From Apostichopus japonicus (Eukaryota > Echinodermata > Holothuroidea > Aspidochirotida > Stichopodidae), in assembly GCF_037975245.1 (NCBI RefSeq), contig NC_092575.1, forward strand, positions 3,043,001 to 3,107,000: 64,000 bases of DNA, given 5' to 3'. This document shows, one piece after another, positions 12,612 to 26,070 of the stretch. The notes beneath the pieces were generated by a model. That model made no database searches and was not told where the DNA came from. It saw nothing but the letters and a program-made list of their open reading frames with translations. The translations under genes and the position numbers were made by a program. The first letter of the stretch is position 1. The number at the start of each line of letters is the position of its first letter.

Positions 12612-13610
12612 CTTAGGATTAGCCTAACATCCGAGGCCTCACAAAGTCACATGTGCCTGGCCTTACTTATTGCAATAACAATAACGCCAGGCCTATAGCC
12701 TAGGCATACTAGTGTTAGCCTTTTTTGTGTTTAATATTCCAGCATTAAGCAAAGGCTTGGTTCAGCGTTTCGTATCCGCCACAAATCCTAGCCTAAGTAG
12801 CCTAGCCTGAGTGTTGATCACGGAAACCTACGATAGTACGAAGATTTAGTTAGGCTTTGGGGATAATATAATAAGAGTAAAGACTAGCGTTCTTGATGCC
12901 TACGGTGAGAAGAGCTTGGTCGTGGTTATACTTCGGCATATGAATCAAAGATTTAAGTTGGTCCTTACGTTAGACGATCGATGTATACAGAGGTTGTTGT
13001 TGGTTGTGGTGCAACGGGGTAAAAGATTCAAGGGGGAATCAATTTAAGTCCTACAGTGGGGAACGGAGACTGTTCGTGGAAGACACATTTTCGAAAATTT
13101 CTTGTTCTATCGAAGCATTTTCTCTAACAGGAATGAGAAATCCGTCATATGCCTACTTGAATTTCCTTCAAAAAGGTTTGACTGAAAAGATCAAATGTAA
13201 GCAATAAGAAAACGATACAACGGAAGGTCATGCACCTCTATGCGCGGCAAATGACCAATCAAGGGCATATAACATTGTCACGTGGTTTCTCTGTCACCCT
13301 GCGGAAGTAATATTTCCGCCGACATTCACGCAGACGATGCAGTCAAAATAACAAAGTGAAATTTCAAGAAGAAAATCTTTCTGATCGGATCCCTTAATAT
13401 TATTTGAGATAGAAACCAATATACTGCCTGATTTCACTGAACTATGACTCCCCAGTTACTTTTTTTAAATGTTTTTTTTTTTATGTTTGCCATTCAGAAA
13501 CAAACGATCAAAAATACTATTGGGTTAATTACGCCCAGAGCTACAATTATCAGTTCTGCCCAATAGCAACGACATGAGATTTCTTGGAATACTTAATTTT
13601 CTAACGACAA

Positions 13611-13874
13611 CCCAGCAAGCACAAAAACGTTCTTAAAACGTTATTAAAACGTTTCGTCTTTTGCATTGATAACATTATTTGTGGTGTAATAAATATGTCA
13701 CGAAAACGTTTTCAGGCTATTATTTCACCCAAAAAAAATCGTTAAAACATTAATATAACATTAATATCTCATAAAAACGTTATGCCGACGTTTTATAACA
13801 CCACATTTAACGTTATAAAACATATTTTAGAGGCTACTTAAAAAATGTTATGATATCGTTTTGTGTTTGCTGGG
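13611..13874. mobile_element. MITE with CCCAGCAA...TTGCTGGG ends, rich in AACGTT
   Basis: 264 bp bounded by CCCAGCAAGCACAAAAACG and CGTTTTGTGTTTGCTGGG, an almost perfect terminal inverted repeat. The interior contains many AACGTT or AAACGTT words in both orientations. No ORF. The target duplication is unclear. Confidence 0.75.
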
Positions 13875-15259
13875 AAGGAAGTTCTAGATTATAGTAAAAG
13901 GCTACTACATGTACTTCTTGTAATGATCTGTCGAACAAGGAAGCTGCAACATCTTGAGAAATCTTTTTCACATGATGCATTTCCCCGATTACAATACTAC
14001 AGCTAAATAAAGTATGAAATTATGAATAAGAAAGCCGTCAGTCATAGCTAGGCGCGGCCTAGCCTAATCAAAAGGTGTACAGGTGCCTGGGAAGGGTATG
14101 GGTTGGGGTTGGGGAGTGCCAGAAAGCGGCTGGGTTTGGAGATCGTCCCCCTATATTATGGTGCCATTGGACATTGAAATTTTAAACAGGTTTTCTTGAA
14201 ACGTGGACTTTTTATCTCAAACATTGCAATAGGCCCACTAGCAAGTATAACTAAATAAGACGTACTATAGACCATTAAAGGTCCAAACCAATAGTCGTAC
14301 AGTAGAAAAGTTACTTGTTAAATAATTAACTTGCGCCATTGCAGTAAAATGATTAGGATTCAGCTCTCTTGGAAGTCTACAGTATCATCCTTCCAACAGC
14401 AGGATAATGAAACATGTGCTCCTCTTGTTACACTAGCACTGTAGAGCAAGCATGTACAACATATAAAGAAAGTACAAATTTTCCATTCATGAATATTCAA
14501 ATTGTTACTTTTGACTCAGTTCGCACAATTGTACTAAAGAATATTCTAATGACCAAATTAACATCAAAATAAATATTCATGTTTGTCTAAGAGTTTACTA
14601 TAATACAAAAAACTTAAAAAATTGACTATAGATTGTCTGGCATTTTATTAGTTTTCAGTCTGGGTATATGCAGGCTATTAATGAAAAATTAACAGGACAA
14701 GGCAAGTTTCTTCAATGCTTCTCCATTAGGTACTCCTGAGTACAAAAAGTGGGTGGGTGCAGCGTGGGTGGACCGAATGCATTAGTATCCAACAGTTTAA
14801 AATGTACTGAGCAAGGGGAACCTACCCCTCCCACAAATCGATCACCCCATGCATGGTGGTTAGTTTATTGTTCAGAAAAAGAAGACCTTAAGTATACCAT
14901 TGGGGCTCTAATGCAGCCAATTCACTTTGAAAAGTTCACAAAAGCAATATTCAGCTGAATGTGTATAATCACAGTAGGCTATACTATATATCTACACTAA
15001 GTAGAACAGGTGCATAATATACAATATAGTGTGAGACATAAGCATGGATATCAGGTATGTAACTTAAAGAATAGTTATCATATTCAAATCTGTGTTAGAG
15101 GAGGTATATATTTAAAGGTGGGGGGTAGGGTGGAGGGATTTATTTCCCCTGTCTCCTATGCATCAATCACTGCAATTTATTAAATATAACAATTTTCTTG
15201 AACACATTTCAAGTTTAAATTACTTGCCTGCATACACTCCCCCTGCCCCCTTCCCCTAC

Positions 15260-15547
15260 CAGGTGCGTAGCCAGGAATTTGCCAAGGGAGGGGCGAAACT
15301 GTAGATTCGGCATTGCAAACTATCTAAGCGTAGCGCCACCATGGTTGGCGCGAAGCGTACAAGACAATTGTGGCTGAATATGCCTCCCAGATCGCTGGAA
15401 ATGGCACTTCCCAGGCCTTGTAAGTTGCATCTTAGCATTTTCTCTTTTGAAAATACTAGCGATATCATAAAAACATTAAAAAATATATAAAAAATATGCT
15501 CAAGGGGGGGGCTGCCCCCTTCGCCCCCCCCCTTGGCTACGTGCCTG
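15260..15547. mobile_element. hAT-type MITE, CAGGTGCGTAGCC family, copy A
   Basis: Ends CAGGTGCGTAGCCA and TGGCTACGTGCCTG are inverted repeats. The element is flanked by a perfect 8-bp duplication TCCCCTAC (15252-15259 and 15548-15555). 288 bp, non-coding. Internal sequence (CCAGATCGCTGGAAATGGCA, GGCGCGAAGCG) is shared with the CAGTGGCGGAGC family. Confidence 0.93.
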
Positions 15548-16550
15548 TCCCCTACCCTCTTCCCCTTCCCCCTGCCCCTTCCCCCTGTCCCCTCCCCTTA
15601 TATCGCTTCTCATACATGCTCACTACTTGCTCTCTTTCAGGAAAAGTGAATCAGGACAGTGGCCATCTCCCCCAAAAACAAAATCATTCTTTGCTGTATG
15701 GGAGATATCCTTTGTAAACAAAACTGTAAACAGGAACTGTGAGATATATACTATTGCATAGTGGCAGGACCAATGGAGTGTTGCATTGAGTACTTATAAG
15801 GTAAAATATGAAATAGAATTTTCAAAGTACCAATAGAAAGAAAGAAAAAAGTACAATAACAATAAGAAAAGTACAAAATCAACTTTAACAATGAACTTGG
15901 GAAGAATATAATTCAAATTACTCTTTGAAAAAGTGATAATTAACATTAGAAAAATACATATTAAAAAAATTTCAAAATATTTCATTTGAAGAGAGGATGG
16001 TGGGAAATATGCCCCCAAATGATCGACTAAACATATCTTATTATTTGAACGGTTTGTCAACTTTCTAGATCTGACTCGACCAAAATCACTTCTTGCTAAA
16101 CATATTTAAATAAATTGCTTGGATTACTGAATATAAAAGCCACATCTATGGAGATTAGCCAAACCACTGACACACACCTGTGTCAAAGGTCATTAGCATT
16201 TCCCTATAATATGCTATAAAGTAAAATAGTAATCATATTTATCAGGGACCCAAACAGATTTCAGATGGAGGAGGGGAGACGAACACCCAGTGGTATTAAC
16301 ATTGCTGCCTGTGGTGGCATTACATAAGTCCATGTGAAAAACATTGTTTGAAGGGTACATCTCATGCCCCATCCCCAAGCCTCTCCCTTCTTCCTAGGTG
16401 TCAGGGACCCTGCTTAATTAGGTAGACTTCAAGACGGATTTAAGAGCCTTTCTTAAAAGCATTTCCCTTCCCTCTGGACAGAACCTCCAGCAATTGCTAC
16501 TATGTGCAAAAAATTGGAGGCAATACCGATGACCTATAAGGGCCGATTTT

Positions 16551-16622
16551 GATTCAAGGATCAAGGATTAATTCAAGGATCAATTCAAGGATCAATTCAA
16601 GGATTAATTCAAGGATTAATTC
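16551..16622. repeat. 12-bp tandem repeat
   Basis: About five copies of AATTCAAGGATC or AATTCAAGGATT, roughly 70 bp beyond the stop codon of SEC14-like copy 2, probably within its 3' UTR or just past it. Confidence 0.85.
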
Positions 16623-16692
16623 TCTGGTACTTTGAAAGGATCATCTCTGGTACTTTGAAACCTAGATGTCTACCAGCATTCTCCGGTACCAT

Positions 16693-19600
16693 TTAATTGT
16701 CATCGCCTAGCTCTGACTTTTCTAGAGATTCTTCGTCTGGCTCTAACACCTCAATCTGGTAACTCAATGTCTTACTCTTCATGCGAGAGGTATTTCCAAA
16801 GCAAAATATATCTGGAACAAACAAACAAATCATATGATATTTAATAATTAATTTGAATGGTATATCAAATGTGGTATAGGACATAATGTCACATAATGTC
16901 ATTTTATATTTACTGTTATTGTCTGAAGTTTTAATGCAATCTTTCTCTAGGAATGGGCCCAAAGTTTGGCCAAAACAAAAAAATGTCATCATGGTTTTGC
17001 GAAAATCAACTACACAATAATTTGGTACTAAACAAGATTGTACCAGAGGAGAGGTAGACTTTAGGATTGGGTAAGTTTGTGTTTATAATGGAATACATAA
17101 TGAGTCTTAGACGTAATGCACCATATGAGCAATGTCTGGCCACGTTACAGGGGCCCCTGTTTTGATGCATTCATTTTTCATTGAGTATATATATATAAAA
17201 TTATATTAACATTCAAGCTTCTTCCATTTTATTTTTCGTATTCATATTTTAAGGTGTTTCGTCATTTTGTTACTTAAATTTACTTAAAACTCAATTTTTT
17301 TTCTTTTTTAGGAATTTCGTTGTAAATCTATATTATTTTTAAAATTATTCCTTCATATGTATATTTTTTTTATTAATATTCAGCTGCGTCATCAATTTTA
17401 TTCTTCATATTCACATTTTAAGGGTTTTGTCATTTTGTTGTAATTGTAAAGTGCTCTTGAACATGCTTCAGCATGAAAAAGAGCGCTATATAAATTTGGT
17501 AAATAATAATAATAATGTGAAATTTAAATCTCAACATTACTTACAAAACCCAGTTGTCTCAGCTTCTACTTCCCCGTCGACAGGAATCACATGGCAGTTG
17601 TATTTTTTCTCTTCTCTAATTATCTCTTTACCCTCAGAGGATTTGATCTTCTTGTAGATGCTGAAGGTGACATCGCCCTCGTCTGTTTTGAACACGTACC
17701 TGAAGGTGAAAGGAAATAGAAAACTCTCAATAAAAAATATATTCACAGGAAGCACAACTTATTTTTCAGTTGCATTAATTTATTTCACTAACCAGACGTT
17801 TTGATCTCACAAGAGGGGAAAGGAGAAAAAAAATTATTAAAAATTTAAGGAGGCCCTACCAGTTTGGTTAATGGTACGATATACAACAAGAGTCAATGAC
17901 TTAGAAGTATTTTTAGCTCCTTCTTTTGAAGAGAGGAACCATGCTAGAACCAGCGTGGAATTTAACCTGTACCCTGTATGATACACCGGTCCTTTTGACT
18001 GCAATTTGCGACTTGCCACGGGGTAGGGTAAGTACCATGCATTTCCTTTTTTGGGGGGCTTAGTTTTTACTCCTTGCTTTCTTTTTCTCTTTTTTTTCTC
18101 CTGCTTGTTATTCTTGTTTCCCAGGGACAGCTATTCCACAAGTTTTCTTGTTAACCTTTCTAATTCATAGTAGTCTCCTCAATCATTCAATTATCTTTCT
18201 ACTGCATGTGCTATTCTTTCTGTGTTTTTTTTTTTTAATACCTATAATTCTCATATTATTTAATGTCATTATTGATCGTCTCGCTATTAAGTTTTAACAT
18301 GATCTCTCTTTGTAATGCTTGATTGATTGATTGATGGATTGATAGAAATAAAATATTCACCTGATGGCACTTTCTGGGACCCTTACTTCATATTTCAGCA
18401 TCTTCGTCCCTCCACTACTGATCACAATCTTAGACAGAGCTTCTTCTTCAAAGAGCTGGTCCTTCATGTAATACGATTCAGGAACTTTCCCTGCTAACAC
18501 AATCTGACAACAACAAAAAATCGGAAGATATTTACCATTTCAGAATAAATTTTAAGGCTGATGATGTATGTTATTAATAACCAGGCACACTGACGGCTAA
18601 ATGTTTCGTTTTCTTCTTTGTTTCACGATGAAAGACCCTGTGTGAACACTCGATAAATCTGGTTTCTAATTCATCTATCATTTACATAAGGTATATGCAC
18701 TACCCAACCCCCCAACCCAACCCAACCCCCCCACCACACCACCTTACATCCCTTTGTCATGTCAAACACTTCACATTTATTCAGACAGCTTAATTACCTT
18801 ACTTGGACACTTAGGGTCACCATCTGGGTCGACCTGAGATCCACCCCAGTGTTTAGGTAATTGGTCGTCATCAATGTACTTCAGTAGTGTGTCCTGCCAT
18901 TTACTGCTACCTACCGAGGAAAATAATGTCATATAACACACACACATCAGTGTGGTACAATCTAGGGAACAGGGGAACACCCCTAGGGTAGGGATTGGGA
19001 GCAGGGACTCATACCACCATTTTTTTTTTCTTTTTGTGAAAACCTATAAAAAAAAGTAAAACTTTACTTTTTCATAGAAGTGCGTCTGGATAATTAATAG
19101 TTCCATTTATGTGATTAAGAAGTGTCCTCTTCAGGTGCGTAGCCAAGGGTGGGGGGCGATAGGGGCAGCTGCCCCCCCCTTGAGCATATTTTTAACATTT
19201 TTTTTAATATTTTTATGATATCGCTAGTAATTTCAAAAGAGAAAAGGCTAAGATGCAACTTACAAGGCCTGGGAAGTGCCATTTCCAGCGATCTGGGAGG
19301 CATTTTCAGCCAAATTTTTCTTGTACGCTTTGCGCCAACCCATGGTGGCGCTACGCTTAGATAGTTTGCAATGCCGTTTCTATGGCTCTGATAGTTTGCC
19401 TACATTTTGGCCCCTCCCTTCGCAAATTCCTGGCTATGCGCCTGGTCCTCTTGTTGTCTAAAATAAGAAATTTGTTTTCCTTCAGATCAGATTAAAAGAA
19501 AATAAAATTAATATATGTGAATCACTTACTTTTCAGGATTTTGACTTTGCTCTTTGTTCCTTCATCAAGAAATGGTCTGACCAGGCTATAGGTTAGAGGA

Positions 19601-22600
19601 AATATCGCCGGTGGTCTAGTGATGAATACCTTGTTCACTGTCTCAGGGTAGTACTGCTCCATAATAACCATTATCTGATGATAGGAATAAAAATATACCT
19701 TTACCTAAATATGATTTGCAAAGAAAGGAACCATTAATAACAAGCTGCTTATCGACCGCAAAAATCCGTAATTAGGTAAATCTGTAAATGTTAAGCTTAG
19801 CAGAATCATCATCAGACGCTGCAAAACCAAGCTAAGAACAATTTAACTCTTTGTCCATTGTGTCTCTCAATAATGTGTTCTAAGTTTGTTTTAGTTTCAG
19901 TAAATAATAACTGGACATGGGAGAATGTGGCCCCACCCCCTCGTCCCCCTTCCCTCCCCCTCCCCCCTCCCCCCACCAAAAAATTGTCACTATCTCTCAT
20001 TTTATCATAATAAATCAATATTTTACTAAAATGAAAAACTTGTACCATTAAAGAGGAGTATAATTCAAGAAGGTTATATATTTTCTGTGAACATTCTTAC
20101 CTCATTCCATAGGGATATAAATGGCTTCCATAAAATTTGAGGACCTAATCCTTCCATATCCAAGATGAATGTAATGCCCTCTATATATTTTCCTTGCTGG
20201 AGGAAAGAAATGAGAGGCAGGCTGTTTATAAAAGATGAGCAAATTATTAAAAATACACATTAAAAATACCCATCCAGCTTATTGAGGTGTAGGGAGAATG
20301 AAAGATCTTTAGTGTTAGGCTCCAACATTTTTCAGCTTGATAAATTATACTGAGAATTTTCAAATATACTTTTTCTTTCCAGACATTGAGAGTTGCCTAA
20401 TGAAGCAGTTAAATGTTTCAGTTACTAAGGAGTTAGTGAAATGATGGCCCAAGTTGATCATGTGACCATTAGTTGAATAATTAACTTAAATTGCACCTGG
20501 AGCCCAAGCTGGTTCTCATTCTTCACCAGGGACCAGAAAGGGAAACGGAAGAAGGGGATTGAGGAGGGGGTGGGAACAAATGTAACAGTATGAACACAGA
20601 CTTGTTCAATTATTAATATCACATGCACCTTAGCTAGATTCCTTTCCTTTTGTCTTTACCTAACAGAATCAAAATTCTCATTACCGTTTTTGAATTTTCT
20701 CGAGCATCATGGTATAATTTCTCGATAATATGAATCCCTACTGTCTCCCTATCACTTGCTTTCAAGGAGAATAAGACACCTGATGATGAAAAAAAAATAT
20801 TATTGGTCACAAATTTTCTTTTTAATTCCTTTCTTAATTTAGTACTCCCTTCCCTGTTTTGTCTTCTTCCATTTGCCTCTTGTACTTCCACACCTCTTCT
20901 CGAAAATACAGCCCAACCCCACACCCCCCCCGACCCAACTCCCTTTCTTCCCCACCTCTAAAAATATTTTGGACATTTCTTACTTTAATCATTTTGTTTT
21001 GATCATGTTAGACAGAGTCTAAGTCAGTGGCGGAGCGTCCATACAGTCAAGGGGGGCGGATGCCCCCCCTGACGGACTCAAACGGACTGCTGGCGCCCTT
21101 TTCAGCTTTTTACCACCCTTTACTTCTTCGCGATTATTGACATTTTTATTGCACTCTCACCTACCTATTGACATTTGTCACATTTTGTTGGTGTAATTTT
21201 CTGACAAAATGGCGATGACACCTATTTATTCTTCGTTTATCTTCAAATTAGCAAGGCCCGGAAAGGGTAATTTCCGGCGATCTAGGGAGTATCTTTACTC
21301 AAAAAATTTCTGTACGCTCCGCACCAACTCGTGGTGGCGCTCCGCTTAGATAGTGTCGAAAGCGCCCCTACAGACCATTCCTGCCCCCTCTGACCAATAC
21401 CCGTTGCTCCGCCACTGGTCTAAGTTATCTCTTAGCAACAGTCTCATACAAAACCCAAAAACGATTACACTATAGATATATAGGCCTAGTTTCTGTTTTA
21501 TCTTCGCATGTAGGAATGATTTTCCTCATGTTTTCTTCATGTTATTGCTTCGAAATTCATTATTCTGAATTATCCTCACTGTGACACATACATTCAAACA
21601 TTGGTACTTTTTTACTCAAACATGGCTACTCACAGGGAGGTACTGGTGGCCAATTAGCCCTCCCTCCCTTCCTCCCCACCCCCTCCCCCTCATCCTTGAC
21701 ACCCTCCCTTGGCCACAGGCCTGAATATCTGTCTGTGAATGTTGATCGTACCTCTCGCATCTATTCTTCCGATAGTCATAATGACAACGAGGTGACCTTC
21801 CTTGTCCACACCGCTAGTTCCATTAGGCCAGTACTTCAAAATTGCCTATAAAAGACAAAGAAACAGAACTGCAGATGTAATGGTATAAATACAATAAACA
21901 AGCCCTCCCCCCAACACATTATACCCTCCCCCCACCCCCTCCCCTCTTATCCCATCTGCTTTCCTTATTCTCTCCCATATACTGGTAGAAATACTTGCCT
22001 TGTGCTTCCCTCAATATGATAACAATTTTCAGTTTTATGCACATTTTCCTTCCAACAGAGCTGTCATGTTTTCTAGCATCAAGGGTAAATAGACATCTTA
22101 GTAAACAATCAAATAAATTCAATTGAATAAATTGAGTAAACAGTTAGGTTCAATAATGTGACACAACATACAATGACCAAAACCAGAGATGCAACTACTA
22201 GCTCTGCTTAAGCAATGTTACCCCGCCCCACCATCCCCCACCCCCCTCCCTCATTTCCCATATTTGCTCAAGGTGTTCCTTAAACTAATACCTCTGGTAA
22301 TGGGTGATCATCAAGAAAGGTTGACATCTTGTTCTTGGCTCTCCATTCTGCATTCTGCAAAAAGAAGAAGAAAAAGGGAGCAAGAAGAATAAAATAACAA
22401 ACAGCACAGAGTTGTATGAAAGGCTAAGCCAAATACAACTTCTTCTATCAGGATGGAAACGTAGGGGGGGGGGGGGGGGTATATTGGCAGCCAGAAGTAG
22501 GAAAGGGAGAAGAATGGTAAATGAAAGTTGGGAACAAACTATTGGGTAGAAGGATATGGTGGGTAGAATGGTGGGAAGGGAATGAAAAGGAGGGAGCGAA

Positions 22601-25371
22601 AATCAGGGACATTGGGACCAAGGATGGTTAGGAAGACTTTGGAGGAGTAGGGAAGGATGAAATACGTAAAAGGGTATGGAGGGTAAATGAAGGATGCATG
22701 GAGATAAAGGGTGAGTTGGAGCAAATGGAAGGAAGGAGGATGCGGATGGTAGCTGTATATGGTGGGTAGGTGTATATGGTGGGTATGTTGATATGGTGGG
22801 TAGGTGGATATGGTGGGCAGGTGGATGTGATGGGTATGTGGATATGATGGGTATGTGGATATGATGGGTATGTGGATATGGTGGGTATGTGGATATGGTG
22901 GGTATGTGGATATGGTGGGTAGGTGGATATGACGGGTAAGTGGATATGACGGGTAAGTGGATATGACGGGTAAGTGGATATGGTGGGTAGGGGGATGTGG
23001 TTGGTAGGTGGATGTGATGGGTAGGTGGATATGGTGGGTAGGTGGATATGTTGGGTAGGTGGATATGTTGGGTAGGTGGATGTGATGGGTAGGTGGATGT
23101 GATGGGTAAGTGGATATGTTGGGTAGGTGGATATGTTGGGTAGGTGGATGTGTTGGGTAGGTGGATGTGTTGGGTAGGTGGATGTGGTTGGTAGGTAGAT
23201 ATGTTGGGTAGGTGGATGTGGTTGGTAGGTGGATATGTTGGGTAGGTGGATGTGGTGGGTAGGTGGATGTGGTTGGTAGGTGGATATAATGGGTAAGTGG
23301 ATATAATGGGTAGGTGGATATGGTGGGTAGGTGGATGTGATGGGTAGGTGGATGTGATGGGTAGGTGGATGTGTTGGGTAGGTGGATGTGTTGGGTAGGT
23401 GGATGTGATGGGTAGGTGGATGTGATGGGTAGGTAGATATGATGGGTAGGTGGATGTGATGGGTAGGTGGATGTGTTGGGTAGGTGGATGTGTTGGGTAG
23501 GTGGATGTGTTGGGTAGGTGGATGTGTTGGGTAGGTGGATGTGTTGGGTAGGTGGATGTGATGGGTAGGTGGATGTGATGGGTAGGTGGATGTGATGGGT
23601 AGGTGGATGTGTTGGGTAGGTGGATGTGTTGGGTAGGTGGATGTGATGGGTAGGTGGGTAGCAGAATGGGATGAACAGTTTGATGTGGAGGGTTTGGATA
23701 GATGTTAAAGGTAGGAAAGAAGGAAAAAAAGGGTGGATATAGGGGGATGTGGAGGGGAGGAAGATGCTATTGAAAGTAGGAGGATGGGGTAGGAAGAAGG
23801 ATGATAAATGAAGTCTGGTAAAATGGATGGGGTAAGAGGATAAAGAAGGTAAAATGAAAGGACAGATAGAAGGATGGTATGGGTAGTAGGATAGGGGAGA
23901 GTATATAGGATGAGAGCTGAGTAGGATATGTGTATCACACAGAACAGGTAAAGATGGAGGCTCCAGGAGGTTGGGAGAGAATGGGTAGAGGATGAGTATA
24001 GGCAGCACGATGTGGCAGATCTGGAAGAGGAATTGTTTGGTAGGTTGGAAGATGAAAGAAAAATGAAAGATGAAAGGTAATCAAACCACCCTACCTTCCT
24101 AAACATGTCCTCACTCTTCTTCAGGTTAAACTTTCTAGCTGTAGAAGATAAATAAAAACATAATTAAAACAAAATAATAATAACAGCCTAAATAAAGAAA
24201 TAAACTTAAAAAACTGGCCACATACATATAAATAAATAATTAATAAATAAATAAATAAACAAAACAGAATTAATCTGGCACACAGACACCCATTCCTTTT
24301 TTCCTAACGGAAATATATCAGTTGAACATTTTTCTTTTTTTGGGGGTAGAATTTCTCTAAATAAAAAATAGCATAATCTGAGATATTCTAGAAACTTATG
24401 AAAATCCTGAAGTATTTTCACTTAAACATTCCTTAATTTTTTTTCCCCTACCAAGTATTAATATCCCCTACCCTCTCCCCTCCCCCCCAAAAAAAAATAC
24501 CAAACCAAATGGTTCGTCAGCTCAGAAAAACAGCACCCCAATTTTGCTATAAAGTTTAGTTTTGGAAATGCATGACTCACCTCTTAGGAACCTAAGGTAA
24601 TGTTGGTCTGTGTAGGTATCCTTCTTAATATCCTTTAAATTGACTTTGAGCTAATGAGAAGAAAAAACAAGGTTATTAGATGTGACTGAAATTAACATTA
24701 AACCAACTCAATTTCAGTCAATTTCTAATTGATCTTACCCCTCACCCTTCCCCACAACCCCCTCTCTCCCCTCCCCCCAAGAAAACCTAACAAAATAAGC
24801 TGAAGTCATACTAAAACAAATTTTTACATTAATAATGTTGGTTCATGATGTCGGCCTACTCTGGGTCCCAGAAAAGCAACTCCCCACCCCCCCCCCTTCC
24901 ATATACAGGTCCAACACACTTATGTCCTCAACACACTTTGCCATGAACTGAAACAAAAACTAGTGGGGAACTCATATTTCTGTAGTGAATGGGTGGGTGG
25001 GTATATTGCCTAACTTTTTAAAGATAGGCCTAAGTGAAATTTATTTGTTAGACCTATAGCCTACTACAACAGCTGACATCAGCTCAAACTTAGCTAAAAG
25101 TTATTCTCCTAAGTGCGAATTAAGTTTCTGGCATTTTTTAGAACTTTGCTGAAAATGTAACTAACCATAATTAATTAATCAATTGTCTAATTAATAAGGC
25201 AATGTCACATGTGACATTCCTTCATTCAAGTCTTCATTCTTTGGGTAAAAAATCTAAAATACTACTTTCCTCTAAAAAACGGTTGGAAAAAACTTGGCCA
25301 ATAAAATGACTTCTAACCTGAGCAAGCTTCTCGGCTTGTCCTGGAGACAGATCTCCGACCCTTCCACTCAT
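16693..25371 (-). CDS. SEC14-like protein, cluster copy 2 (complete)
   Basis: Full-length CRAL-TRIO plus GOLD protein of 396 aa. Exons on minus: 25318-25371, 24581-24650, 24095-24138, 22292-22354, 21752-21845, 20685-20779, 20101-20196, 19530-19674, 18798-18910, 18361-18503, 17545-17699, 16693-16811; total 1191 nt, all GT-AG, phases continuous. It starts [12 protein letters not shown], like vertebrate SEC14L2. The CRAL-TRIO N-terminal segment covers about residues 10-60 (HYLRFLRARKFN). The lipid pocket spans about 75-255 ([33 protein letters not shown]). The GOLD region spans about 260-390 ([41 protein letters not shown]). Probably a soluble lipid-transfer or regulatory protein; the ligand is unknown. 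All 12 exon lengths equal those of copy 3, so the two arose by tandem duplication. Introns carry two hAT MITEs, a 17-bp minisatellite and a LINE-like tail. Confidence 0.95.
17440..17516 (+). mobile_element. LINE- or SINE-like 3' tail
   Basis: GTAAAGTGCTCTTGAACATG followed by AAGAGCGCTATATAAATTTG and an (AAT)n run is the typical 3' tail of many animal non-LTR elements (the GCGCTATATAAAT-(AAT)n form). It ends about 30 bp from exon 11 of SEC14-like copy 2. Only the tail is visible; no reverse-transcriptase sequence is attached. Confidence 0.55.
19132..19444 (+). mobile_element. hAT-type MITE, CAGGTGCGTAGCC family, copy B
   Basis: Starts CAGGTGCGTAGCCA and ends TGGCTATGCGCCTG, flanked by a perfect 8-bp duplication GTCCTCTT (19124-19131 and 19445-19452). 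313 bp, inserted in intron 8 of SEC14-like copy 2. The interior matches the 15260 element in inverted order. Confidence 0.93.
21025..21417 (+). mobile_element. hAT-type MITE, CAGTGGCGGAGC family, copy B
   Basis: CAGTGGCGGAGC at the left end and GCTCCGCCACTG at the right are perfect inverted repeats. The flanking 8-mers GTCTAAGT (21017-21024 and 21418-21425) are identical, the hAT signature. 393 bp, non-coding, in intron 5 of SEC14-like copy 2. Confidence 0.95.
22744..23656. repeat. 17-bp minisatellite, about 50 copies
   Basis: Tandem array of GGGTAGGTGGATGTGTT variants (also GGATATGAT, GGTTGGTAG and AAGTGG versions). Because 17 is not a multiple of 3 and the array lacks stops on the minus strand, a 489-codon open frame crosses it with a 17-residue periodicity; that is a by-product, not a gene. 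It fills much of intron 3 of SEC14-like copy 2. Confidence 0.95.
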
Positions 25372-25989
25372 CTTGCTTTGAAAAGGGAAAAAACTTAATT
25401 TCTACGATCGCTTGCCTCGTATCTCTTCCTCACTGCCTTTCCCGATGCTAGTTGATTTTTGCTTACTGAGCAACTCCACAATGACCAACTCTGTTACCTC
25501 TGATCATGTTTGCAGTTGGTTTGCATTAACAGTTAATCATCGCCTGTTTGTTCATTCATGCATACCCTTAACGTTTTTTGTGTTATATCAGCCTACAATT
25601 AACCATACATACCTACCTTCAATGTTTGTTCAATGATTATTGATTTACCATCTAAATAAATCCTGTATCCATATCCTTCTAGAGGGTCCTTATATTGTTA
25701 ACCTTTGGGACAGGGATTACAAAGTCAAAACTAAGGCAGACAAATTGATCCACAAATAAATCAGATAAGAGTCTAAGCTACTTGTTTACAGGTCTGTAAC
25801 TTTTCCAAGATTAAAATTTTTCACTATCATTCTTAGTTTGTCTTGTTTGATAATCCTCTAAAACTTTGTTCTTCTCGATATTGGTATCTCTGTTCACCTA
25901 GTATTTTACCTATCTCTAAGAGATAAAGTTTGGTTTGATTTTATGGCAAAACTAAACGGTCAAAGTATCACCTGCACAGCTAGGATTCA

Positions 25990-26029
<40 letters not shown>

Positions 26030-26070
26030 ATATACATATTATATGTATCTACATATATATATATATATTT
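25990..26070. repeat. (TA)n / (ATGT) microsatellite
   Basis: Nearly pure alternating TA from about 25994 to 26028 and again at 26052-26068, separated by a short ATTATATGTATC spacer. It lies about 0.6 kb upstream of the copy 2 start. Confidence 0.9.

Larger units (their letters stand above)
7317..16692. other. Spacer between SEC14-like copies 1 and 2
   Basis: About 9.4 kb between the start of copy 1 and the stop of copy 2. I find no exon of a recognisable gene on either strand. It holds the transposons and repeats listed separately (7743, 8857, 11651, 12234, 13611, 15260, 16551). The 5' regulatory DNA of copy 1 and the 3' UTR of copy 2 must fall in it, but no promoter or poly(A) site could be fixed. 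Short ORFs here (for example 10434-10631 and 13004-13207) show no known domain. Confidence 0.6.

Noticed and set aside
22539-24008. 489-codon minus-strand open frame
   Set aside because: It is the stop-free reading of a 17-bp minisatellite inside intron 3 of SEC14-like copy 2; no domain, start context or splice logic supports a gene.
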